A DNA stretch of 64,000 nt from Zygaena filipendulae. Lineage: Eukaryota; Arthropoda; Insecta; Lepidoptera; Zygaenidae. The stretch spans positions 14,158,501-14,222,500 of the forward strand of contig OU015651.1 in assembly GCA_907165275.2 (NCBI GenBank), in the 5' to 3' direction. Under the pieces are notes generated by a model, which did no database searches, was not told the origin of the DNA, and saw nothing but the letters and a program-made list of their open reading frames with translations. This document shows, piece by piece, positions 24,501 to 36,500 of the stretch (position 1 is the first letter of the stretch; every line of letters begins with the position of its first letter). The translations under genes were made by a program, and so were the position numbers.

Positions 24501-27500
24501 ACAGGATCGCTGCGACTTAGACTGTTTATCAGTAGTAGAAGTTGGTCAGTAGTCATTACAATTGGCGCAGCGGCAGTAGCAGCAGCAGTGAATTGAGAGT
24601 CCACCGAAGAGCCGGGCGCAGCAGCGGCGGCGACGGCGGCGTGCGGAGCGGTCACACGCACACCCACCGTAGGTATCGTCACGTCCTCAGACGAAACGCC
24701 AGCGGAAGCCGGGCTCGCGGCGCGCGATCTCGTTAGCACCATCGTAACTGTCAAAACTACTCAAAACGATACCAAAAAAAATACCCAAACGACACTAGGT
24801 ACTTCGTTTCCCAACACTGAACAGGTAAGTTCGATCTAAATAATATATTATATTGAGTCCAGAGTCCGAAGTTCAAAACACGTTTACGAATCGCTACTAA
24901 TAACCAAAAAAAATCACGAATCAATCACATAAAAGTCATATGAACACAGTTAGAGATTTAAAATCCTGTGTAAATAAACACGCGCGTGGTCCGTACCTAC
25001 TAAATTACGTAGTAACAGTACTCGATAGGTACACTTAGAGACAGGAACACGAACAAAGCGAGCCAAGCAATGCGTCACGACCCTTATGCAGGTATAAAAT
25101 CTAACACAATCGTTGTGTATGCTGTGTCGCTTGTTTAGGTACAAAGTCCAACCGATCGCTGTGTAGTTGCGTCGCTTGTTTAGGTACAAAGTCTAACACG
25201 CTTCGCAACACAGCGGGGCACCAGTGAGAACAATGATGCTTATACCAGACGAACTTGGCGTGGGGCAGAGGGAATGCACGCTTCCAGAAAGTTCACTACC
25301 GATGAACACCTATGGAAGCGATACGTGAGCACACAATACACAAGTTCTGCACTGTTCGTAAGGTTCAAGGTTAGGTACACTAGGGAAGTTTAGCACTGAA
25401 TTTACACTGTAATAGTTCTGTTCTGCTTCACGTCGGGCTGCCAGTTATAGCTGTGTGTATAGGCCTTGAAATCAAACTATGGCGAATTTCTATAAGGATC
25501 GTTTACTCTCAGAAACACACAACAGTTAAATTAGTAGATAATTACTTATAGGTTACGTTAACAATTAGATGCGATTGTGTCGACGCTCGACCGTTGGCCT
25601 CGGGAGCGGAACTGGACGCGGCGTGTATCGCGAGCGGCGGGTAACTCTGAACTCTCTTAACTGGTGCGCCGGCGCGCCCTTAGGCGCGATGAGCGTCGAC
25701 ACGATACGGGTAGTGGTAGCGGGGTACGAGGGGTATCAGGTAGCTTGCCTGAATGGCTGCGCGCTATAACACGTATTTTTTCTTTTTTACGTAATCAAAA
25801 AATAACGGCGATATATTGAGTTGAAATTTCGCGTGAGGTCACTATTATGACAGTTTGTATGGCGGGTTTAGCGGTTAGTGACGTCACGAGCCCCTCACCC
25901 GTAACTTAAATTTTCTTTTTTATTTTATTCATAAAACCAACAGCGTCAACAAAGATTACAATATAATACAATACACAAGTGTAAGGCCAATTATAGGTCT
26001 TATCTATCAAACAGTACCATTTATAATAACAGCAGTCAGATGTGGTGCAGAGTTACAAAGACAAGTGAGATGATGAGATGAGATTTATTCATAACAGGCA
26101 TATGTGAGATATTTATATTAATACTACGCCATATAGTAGGTACATATTACGTAGAGGCAAAGTATTATAATATCTATGTGAATTTGTAACGTTGCAGGGG
26201 GCAAGCTTAGGTTCAACTAAACCGATATTGGAAATTCCTTCACTAATAGGAAGCCAGTTGCCTTGAGAAACATAGGGTACCTTTTATCTCGAGCCTCTTG
26301 CGAGAACTCCGAACCACCGAGGCTGAATCTACGGGAGACAGCTGTATGCAAAAATAAGATAGAAGATTCTGACCAGGGTTGACAGAAATAATCCGATAAA
26401 CCACTACAACAAAGCAGCATACCCAGCAATCAGATACTCATGAATCCTATCTCGCCTGCGCGCGTGTACAATAAGATCAGCGTCAGTGTCAGTATCAGTA
26501 TCTGTAGCCCTACGACCAAGTCTTGGGATCGGAAGCTGTTGAGACAGCTTCCACTACTTAGATAACTTACAAAGGAATAAGGGGCATATGTGATGCGAGC
26601 GTACCTATACCTATATGAATGTCCATCCGCACGCATATAACACAAGGGTGACACACACGGGGTATAACACACGCTATAGATGAGTGCATATGAAGCAAAA
26701 CCAATGGGATTTAACTACTGTTTAGGTCCTAACAGTCTGGTTAGGATCGAATAAAAATAGGGATGTGGACTACTTTTGAAAATCAAAATTCTAATTAGTC
26801 CGTCAGTTAGAAAATAAAAAAACAATAGACACGTATTTCTTGCTTTTTCAAATAAATTAAAATATACAGAGATAAAGCGCATTAAAGTTTAGGGTGGGGG
26901 CTCGAAATTTCAACCCAATGTATCGCCTTTAATTTTTGATTACGTAAAAAAAGAAAAAAATACGTGTCCAATATTTTTTATTAGTCTACAAGACGGACTA
27001 AAAAAAATTTTTGTCAACACGCTCATTATAAGGGTGCCATAACAAACAGTAAGGTTATATACGTTAAAAATTAAACAGGGGTGTATGTATAACAGATCAA
27101 AAGCTGAAAAATTCTACAAAGCTTGCAAAGGTCGCGGCACTGCGTCGCTTCTGGGTCAATAAGGGCTCGTGTGACCCGCCCGGCGGCAGGTGAAGGGTTG
27201 AGACGAGCAGGTACCTAACGAGTGGGCGTAGAATTTATTTCATAACTAGCTGTTGTCCGCGGTTTCACCCGCGTTAATTTCAGGAATAAAAGTACCTACC
27301 CTGTGTCTTTTTAGTTCGTTTTAGTTCCTAGAATCTAGATGATCGGTTGGGTAGTCAAGACGTGAAAACGTAACAAATAAACATAGATACATAGGTGCGT
27401 TACATTCCAGGCAACCATGTCATTTTTTATTTATCACAAAGATTACCACGCTTAACGGCCGCACTCCGAGTCGTTTTAATGATTAGTTAATTTTATGTAA

Positions 27501-30500
27501 AGATTTTTAAAACTAACTGCCTAAGTTAACAAAGTTTAACTTAATTAGTAAAATGCTAATTAACATTAATTTTATGAACGTGTCTGATTGCGGAAGTTTT
27601 GTTTTAAAAATCTTTACTTAAAATTAAGTAATCATTCAAACGACTCTGAGTGCGGCCATTTGTTTTCTCTAGGGGGAATGTGAATCAAAGTTTACCATGC
27701 AATATTTTAGGAAATATGCGTAAAAACACACGTCTGTAATATACTTAGTTTCCCCTTCAACCTTCGTACTCGTATAACTATACATACAAGTTACAACTAC
27801 GAGCGAACGTCCAATGCATTTGGTGCCAGTGCCACGGCAAGTTTGCGGCTTCACCACTCCCCGACTCTATTCATATTATGCATTTCGATTAACAGCGTGT
27901 CCTCGACCGGAACTGTTTTAGTTCGCACGTATCCGTTGCGAGTTGCGACCATGTTTCGACACGACGCTGTGCTTGCACACTCGAATGCTTTATAACAAAG
28001 CTTATATTATGTTAGCTTGCGATGTTAGTAGGTATGTAAGTTGTCTGCACTTTTCAACATTATTATTTGTATTTATTAACACGTTTATCCTTACTTATAC
28101 TCTAAACTAGCTGTTCCCCGCGGTAATTGCGGAGTTCCTGCGGGAATTCCAGGATAAAAAATACCCTATGTCCTGCTCTGTATCCCTGACTACATGTATG
28201 CATTACTTCATGATAATCGGTCGAGCCGATAAGGCGTGAAAGCGTAATAGACAAACAAATAAATAAACAAACAAACTCACTATAATAAGTAAGGATTTTT
28301 TAAATAAAAGCAAAGAAATTTTGCATACACGTACGTTGTCAGGGATACACAGAAGGACATAGGGTACTTTTATCCCGAAATTCTCGTGGGATCTCCGATA
28401 CTATCGCGGGTGAAACCGCGGGGAACAGCTAGTATAAATTATAAATGTGGTATCGAAAAGAAACTTTGCATTGTAAGTGTAGTTAGGATCATAAAACTAT
28501 AATTTGATGTCTTAGAGCTGATCAGTGCTCTAGCTGATGAGCTAGACTCTAGTCTCCCCAGCGGCTGAACCGAATCTCACCAAATCCCGGATTCGAGCGT
28601 GTAAAACTTCGCTCATCAACAAGTGGATAAAACTCTAGTTTGTAATTAAACTAAGGGTCCAACTTGATTATAATACTATCAAAAAAGAAATGACGCCGTC
28701 GAATTCTTTATAATAATATCAAAGGGCTTTAACGACACTGTCAAATTCTTAGAATGAAGCCATTAATCAATTGTGTTTCATTCTACGAGACGATGAAGAT
28801 GTTCCATCGCTCGGGACTGTCGAAAAGTTTTAGAGCCATGAGACAAGTTGAGCAAATTAGTACCGTAGGTATATCACATGGTGGAAATTTAAATTTTTGT
28901 TAAATGAAAAGTTGATAGTCCTTATAATAGTTTAATAGTCATCTATGTTCGTTATGGGCATGTGGACTAATTTTTTTTTAGTCCGTCTTGTAGATTATTA
29001 TAAAATATTGGACACGTATTTTTCTTTTTTTACGTAATCAGAAAATAACCGCGATATATTGAGTTGAAATTTCGCGTGACGTCACTACGTCACGTTCTGA
29101 CAGTTTGTATGACGGTTTTGCGGTTAGTGACGTCACGACCCCCTCACCCTAAACTTTAATGCGCTTTATCTCTGTATATTTTAATTTATTTGAAAAAGCA
29201 AAAAATACGTGTGTATTGTTTTTTTTTTATTTTCTAACTGACGGACTAATTAGAATTTTGATTTTATGGGACGATGCGGAGGGGTACCCTAACCGGGAAA
29301 AACGTCCGTAGATTTTTTAATTTATTTTTATCAATAAAAAAATCATAATAAAAAATGTACACCCGAATAATTATTTTCTTCATACCTCAAATAGAACTTA
29401 AAACTAATATTTTTATAATAAGGAACTTCGTTCCTATCCGGTGTCCCACGACACCACACTTTTTTTGCATTTCTTTCTGTAAATTTGGGTAGGTACTGAA
29501 ATTTTTGTCTTTGTTACACTTAGGTACCTAGATTTCAGTTATTTTAATTAAATTTAAACACTCCAGTCACGTCGCGGGGCTGTTGGTTACAAAACTGTCG
29601 ACTGTCATAAAAGCTAAAGTGGCGAATGTTGGCACGCATAATAATTTCATTGATTAACTTCATTAAATATACCTACGTTTGATGGGCATGTTGACTAATT
29701 TTTATTTTTTAGTCCGTCTTGTAGATTATTAAAAAATATTGGACTCGTATTTTTTCTTTTTTTACGTAATCAAAAAATAACGGCGACACGTTAACTTGAA
29801 ATTTCGCGTGACGTCACTATTCTGACAGTTTGTATGGCGGTTTTGCGGTTAGTGACGTCACGACCTCCTCATCCTAAACTTTAATGCGCTTTATCTCTGT
29901 ATATTTTAATTTATTGAAAAAAGCAAAAAATACGTGTCTATTGTTTTTTTATTTTCTAACTGACGGACTAATTAGAATTTTGATTTTCAATAGTAGTCAA
30001 CATCCCTATTAATACAAGCACCAAAACATTTTGCATCTGATCGTCTTTAGGTACTGTTTAGGTTGACAATGACCACTTTCTTGAAACGACTACCGCTTTC
30101 CTATTTGCATCTGATCGTCTTTACCCTTTAGGTTGATAATGACTACTTTCCTAAAACCGACTACCCCTTTCCTAAAACATCCACATTTCTATAACGACCA
30201 TTTTCCGCGTCAGTTTGGAATTTCCCTCGGTAACTTTTTGTATCCTTATAAAAAGTAGATAGGTATCTACTTTGTTCGAAAAACGAAATTTCTCGTCACT
30301 TGTATTGTCACTAGTCACTACTACTAATCCTACTAATATTATAAATGTGAAAGTGTGGATGTTTGTTACTCAATCACGCAAAAACGGCTGAACGGATTTG
30401 GATGAAATTTGGCATGCACGTTGTCAGGGGTACAGAGAAGGACATAGGGTACTTTTTATCCCAGAATTCCCACGGGAACTCCGAAATTACCGCGGTGAAA

Positions 30501-33500
30501 CCGCGGGGCACAGCTAGTATTATATATATAACAAAGTACTCCGCCGTGTCTGTCAGTTTGTTCGCGATAAACTTTTCTATAGTGACGGCCTCCTACTGAA
30601 CAATGAACGGATTTTCATGTAGTTTTCATCAATATAGATAGAATGATTCACGAGGAAGGTTCAGTTACCTATTAAATTCGTCAAGGTTTTGTGTAAATTG
30701 ATTGAAATATAAAGATAATTTGGTGGAAGTGTCGGGAAAAGTCAAGGCGCCTATACGAGCTACGTTGTCAGGGGTGCAGAAAAGGACATAGGGCACTTTT
30801 TATCCCGGAATTCCCGCGGTAACTCCGAAATTAACGCGAGTGGGACCAATTAGTTATAAATAATTAATTCCCCGGTAATTATGTGTGTCTGTATAGTGTA
30901 TACGACTGACAGCGTAACGAAATAATTGACTAAGTAACATTAATTATGCAGTTATGTTTTGATTTACTGTTTAGACATAAACATGATCAAAGCATTTTAA
31001 ATTGAATTCAATAATGTTTCACAATCATACATTCGCAACAGACGATCTGTTTTGTTTTGGTTCTAGTTGGCAGTCATATAGTATTGTGCTGTATTCCCGA
31101 AAGATATTTCTAAACGTAATGCGAGGCTATTGTTTACTTGGCCATTCAAACAGTGAGCTCTGGCACGCCAATGACTTTTCGTGTTTATTGCCAAAACATT
31201 GGATTCGTATTTCGGACGTCTGCACATAGAGTACATAATACATAATTATATTGGGCATTTGCTCGGTAGTTACATTTTGTAGGCGCTACCATCGCTCTTC
31301 TTCCTTTTCTTCATAGGAACTTATATGTAGGTAACAATTTTATTATAATCTATGCAAATATTTGTTAACAACTTGTTTCTCAAAAGTATTTCACCGGAAT
31401 CACCTACAAACCACGAGTCAAAGTGCAAGAGTGTTTCCCAAGTTTTCCTCACTTTTCGATAAAATAATGTTCGATGAACGGAGCAAACTTTTTCCAACAT
31501 TCAACTTAAAAGCATCATTTGGGGAAAGATTTTGCGGTCGCTTAGTTTTTATTCGATCCTTGTAATGTTATCTTTGAATTCAATTTCTTTCACTTCCATT
31601 TCTTGTGTGTTGGGCATGAGTAAATGTATTTTCTTTATTTCTTTCTTTCTTCTACTCACTAACTGTTCCTTGCGGTTTTATCCGCATTTTAACATACCGA
31701 TTTGAAAAACCGATTTTTATGTTTTAACTTCAAAATTAACGATAAGTACCTACTTTCAAATAAACTTTCATCCTCCCTCTTCATTGGATACCTTAGGGGC
31801 TGAATATCTGAAACACATTTTTTAGTGCTTGTCTAGTTTCTAGAGTCAGCACTTTGTTCCAGGCAGTGATGACCTGGCTAGCTGACCCGCACGGTTTCAC
31901 CCGCGGTAATTTCGGAGTTCCCGTGGAAATCTCGGGATAAAAACTACCATATTTCACTGAGGATTACCGTAGCTTCCTATAAGTAAAAGAATTTTCAAAA
32001 TCCGTTCAGTAGATACAGACGTCACAAACTCACGAACTCACAATTCACAAACTCGCAAATTTTTTCTCTTTATAATATTAGTAAAGATTAGCGGTAATAC
32101 TCCGCAGAGAAGTGTTTATGACATATTCGTTTAGGCGCAGTACGTACAATTCGCAAAAAAATTACCAGAGGGTTTGAAATGTCCAATTCGCAGAACGTCC
32201 AATTCGCAATAGGTACAATTCGCTTCTCTGTTGTAAGTTTGGTATTTGTCCAATAATTATGGCAACATCATAATCTAAAAGCAAGTCGAATATTATTTGC
32301 ATGCGAAATATGTTCTACTTATAGTTTTATAGGTTACGAGTAACTTGAGTATGGAAATAGTATCGACCTAGTTACGTGGTAGGTAGTGGTTTTGTGCCTA
32401 TGTCAATTACTATAATCTCGGCTCCCACGACGGGAGTAAAAGTGACCTATAGTAAAGTATAGGTCACTTTTACTCTACTAGCAAGTAGTAATATTCTTTT
32501 CAGTTTTTCAGTGTCAAGGGTGACAATGTGTAGGTATACAAAATTGATATATTGATGATAATCGCTTAGTTTTGCTATTTGACTACTTTTTTTTAAATTC
32601 TTTTTAGTCCGTCAGTTAGATAATAAAACAATATTGGACACGTATTTTTTGCTTTTTGAAATTAATGAAAATATACCTGGATAAAGCGCATTAAAGTTTA
32701 GGAGTGGGGGCTCGTAACGTCATACGCAGCTAAAAACTGCGCCTGCTTGTGAGTTGGGACGTCACGCGACATTTCGACTCAACGTATTTCCGTTATTTTT
32801 TGCTTACGTGAAAAAAGAAAAAATACGTGTCTAATAATTTTTATGAATCTACAAGACGGGCTAAAAAAAAAGTAGTCCAATAGCTTATTAGGCCTATTTG
32901 ACGTAAGGTTTAGGGGCTCTGTATGTTAAATTAGCGTTGAAAGTGAAATATCAAGGACGGGTCACTTTTGGGCACATTTCGTTACAAGAATTTCAGATAA
33001 TCTAGAGATATTACTAGCTGTCATAATATGTGTATATTAAAACGTGTAGAGTTTTAATCTTAAAAAAAAAACCTGAAAATGGATCAGCTGTGAATTACGT
33101 CGTGTACCTATTAATAGGTAGGTACACTTCGTCTTGTTACTCGCCGCTAGATGGCGCTATAACCAATTCTGTATTCTATAAAATAGTTTAACTGCAAAGG
33201 TAATAAGTTTTTTCACAAGTTTGACTTCATGCACTGGTACACACTTTTAGTGGGTATTTGTAGTATTTTTATCGATCTTTATACTTTCACTAAAGCTTTT
33301 TGCTACAATAGGTACTTATACATTGTTAATTTATCTATAACAGTATTTAATGCCGTCAAAATAGATCACACGAGTCCTTGGATTGAATGAAAAGCCCATT
33401 ATAATAATATTTAATATCTACGTTTCATCAAATGGATATCAGATTATGAAAATAAATTGTTTCCACAGCGCAATTCAGGTTTAATTAAAATTTGTAATGG

Positions 33501-36500
33501 AAGACAAACAGACGTATTTTCGATGAAAATAGTGTTAAAGGCAATACCTACAAAATTTATTCTAAAATCCAGCCCCAAATTTTCACAAAGATACCTACAT
33601 AGACAGCAAAAGTTGTCACTTTAGTAGTATTGCTTAAGAATTTTATCGTTTAGGTATCCGACACATATCTACTTATTTTACAATCTGAAAATTTTTGAAT
33701 TAACATTTTTATGTGAGTAGATTATTATCATTACAACCAAACGAATAAATTGTATATTTACAGCAACGATAGCTCAGTGATTGGTGCGTTTAGATCACAC
33801 GTAGCGCAGAGTAAAATCACGACAATGAGCTTGAGGTGTCGGTGAAGGAAAACATCGTGGGAAAATCATTGTATGGTGGTAGGAGCCGGTTGGTTATAGC
33901 TCCCAGCTTTGAAGTCAAAATCTGCCGCAAAACACATAGCGGTATATTCCGGCGTGGCGGCCTCGCTCGAAAGGTTGTCGGTTGCTAATGTTGCTATTAC
34001 CACAGATAATATAACACTACTAGTATATTAGTAAGGATTGTGTGAGGGAGCTGCTGTGCCCGAAGAAGTTCCACAGCAAAGGATGATTTCTGAAATCCGT
34101 TGTGCAGGTGATAACAGCGAGCCGGTGCCTGGTGCTGTGCGCGGACACCCGCACAGAGATGGAGTCGTGGGCGGGCGCGCTGCGGGGCGCGCTGCGAAGG
34201 GGCGCCGACGTGGCCGACCTGGTCGCGAGCCTCTCCTGCGCGGACCACCACTGGTGAGTCGAGTCTCATGTGAAAAAGAGAAAAAAATTGATTAAAAAAG
34301 ACATGATCATTACCACTACATGTATAAAACAAAGTCGCTTCCCGCAGTCTGACTCTGTGTGTCCCTATTTGTAGGTATGCTTCGATCTTTAAAACTTCAC
34401 CACGGATTTTCATGCGGTTTTCACCAATGGATAAACTTATTTATGAGGCAGGTTTATTCTATATTTTATCCTGGAATCCCCGCGGGAACTCCGAAATTAC
34501 CGCGAGTGAAACCTCGGGGGACAGCTAGTCGATAAGATATTTGAATGTTGAGCGCAGGATCGGTTGATCGCTCGCGAATAAAATAAAATAAAAATGTGTA
34601 AACAGTCCCTTAAAATAAGCGCTAAATTTCTTTAAAAATAGAAACACTGACTCCTATACTTAACATTAGCACTAGGTATATTTGTTTAAAGAAGGGAAGC
34701 AATGTCCATGATTATGAAGTTACAGTGTTGCAACTAAAGGTAAATATACGAATTACCGTGTGAACGCAAAAAGAAACAAAACATGACCAACTGTCATTTG
34801 TTACGGAGGTATGTTAAAAAGAGGTATAAAGTTTGTGAATTGTGGGTTTGTGTGTTTGTGACGTGGCGCATTATTCTGTCGACCGCTGACGGTGGGGATT
34901 GTGAATGAAGATACCACAGTAGTATTACGAATTTTACATGTTGTATACAAAATCAGAAGTGGGATAGGAATCCACAGCCACAGTAGAAATTTCGTTCATT
35001 AAAATTTCTACCTTGTCTATTGTAATCCGAGTCGATATGACGATGGATGAAATTTTCAGTCAGAGGGATATGGGTTTGGCCCGCATATCTTATTTTAGCA
35101 TTTTCAGAAAAAGGGTTTACCTCGTCACCAGGTATGCGGCGACGCACGCGCGGCCGACGTTTTGCAACGTGTGCCGCGAGGCGTTCGGCGCACTCGGCAC
35201 TGCGCACGCGCTGGCATGTGAACTGTGCAAGTTCAAGGCACATAAGCGGTGCGCGTCGCGCGCGCCGCCCTCCTGCAAGTGGAGCACCCTCGCGTCGCTC
35301 GGGCCACACCTAGTCGAGGATGCTGATGGGGTGAGGAGTAATTTTATTTTGTACTCACCCTTAAATCCTGCGTACGCTAATGCAACTCACAAATTGATGA
35401 AAACATTTTTTTTTGCATCAATAGCATTAAAAAAACCTGTAATTTTGGAATCCTGTAAAATTTATTTTAAAACTGGTTGTGCCCCGCGGTTTCACTAGCG
35501 CACGTGCGTTTCGGAATTCCCGCAGGAACTGCAAAGTAGCCTAAGTTAAAGCTGTGAAAGTCCCGTCAATTCGGGATTCTCGCGGGAACTCCAAACTTAA
35601 TTTATTCTTCTTCTCCTTAAAATAACAAATATGATAAAAACGAATTAGCGAAGTTGGTACAGCCGTTCACGCGTGATGCCGTGACCAAAGGAAATAGGGA
35701 TTCATTTTTATCTATATCTATAGATATCAGCTAGTTTCGAGGATACAAATTAGTAAATTGATGCAAGTGACACCATTTTAGACCAAGCATTAGAACATTT
35801 TAGAAACCATAAGATTGCTCTGGTGTAAAGTTATGTTTTTCTTCTTACACTAATATACGTAGGACCCGTCGAAATATCACTCTTTTGCTTGCAACATCAA
35901 GGAGAATTCCAATGCGTTGTCTCTATCATTCTCCTTACTTATGCTTTAGAGATGAAAGATGAACGAACCGTTTGATCTTCCCAAGCTAAACCTACGTCTT
36001 TCTTAACTCATACATAAATATTTACTTATTATATGGGTCAATATTAGATGTTGCCTAGGCTCCCTTGCAGTGGCGAAGGTACCATAGAAGCCGATTCCCA
36101 CCGGCTTCCCTTCAGACGCAACAACTCTCTCTACCATAATTGAGGACGTTGTCAGGGTTACAGAGAACCACTAATTATTATTAATTAATTATTTTTTATA
36201 CCGGAATTCCCGCGGGAACTCCGAACTTATCGCGAGTGAATCCGCGGGGAACAGCTACCTAGTAGTTTAATACGTTGAAATTAAAGTAGATTTCCGGCTT
36301 CCCCCTCTCAATATTTCACCCTTCGCCACTGCTCCCTTGCCTCTAGAAGTTTAGACACTTCGACTTTATGGATCTATTAACCATACCCATCCTTATGATC
36401 CCGTTTTACTGAAAAGATAAGGTTATAACATGAAATAACTTTATCGTATTCACTAACATAAACTGTAGCTGCTTTAAGAACTTACGATGATATGAGGCTA

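Larger units (their letters stand above)
20080..25768 (-). mobile_element. Ty3/gypsy LTR retrotransposon 1, complete and apparently intact
   Basis: 5689 bp: two 323-bp LTRs that I read as identical, a PBS next to the 5' LTR (right side), one 1487-codon gag-pol frame, and a polypurine tract next to the 3' LTR (left side). ACAC stands on both sides (20076-20079 and 25769-25772), a likely 4-bp target duplication. The target is inside an older MITE whose two halves continue on either side. Identical LTRs, a full frame and clean flanks indicate a recent insertion. No env frame. It lies antisense to the host gene. Confidence 0.96.
20017..25908 (+). mobile_element. CRE-MITE copy 3, split by LTR element 1 and truncated
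   Basis: The left 20017-20079 runs from GGGCATGTGGAC to TTGGACAC; the right part resumes at 25773 with GTATTTTTTC and stops near 25908, losing about 150 bp of its 3' end next to a TTTATT-rich retroposon-like tract. The first CRE is mutated to TGAGGTCA; the second is exact. Confidence 0.9.
9501..34107. other. DGK intron within the PH domain, 24.6 kb
   Basis: GT at 9501 and AG at 34106-34107, phase 0. Carries LTR element 1 and about half of the repeats listed. Stretches without an identified feature, such as 11000-11650, 18425-18725, 26030-26750, 27860-28100, 28440-28950, 31000-31870 and 32890-33750, contain only AT-rich DNA and short open frames with no family resemblance. Confidence 0.9.
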
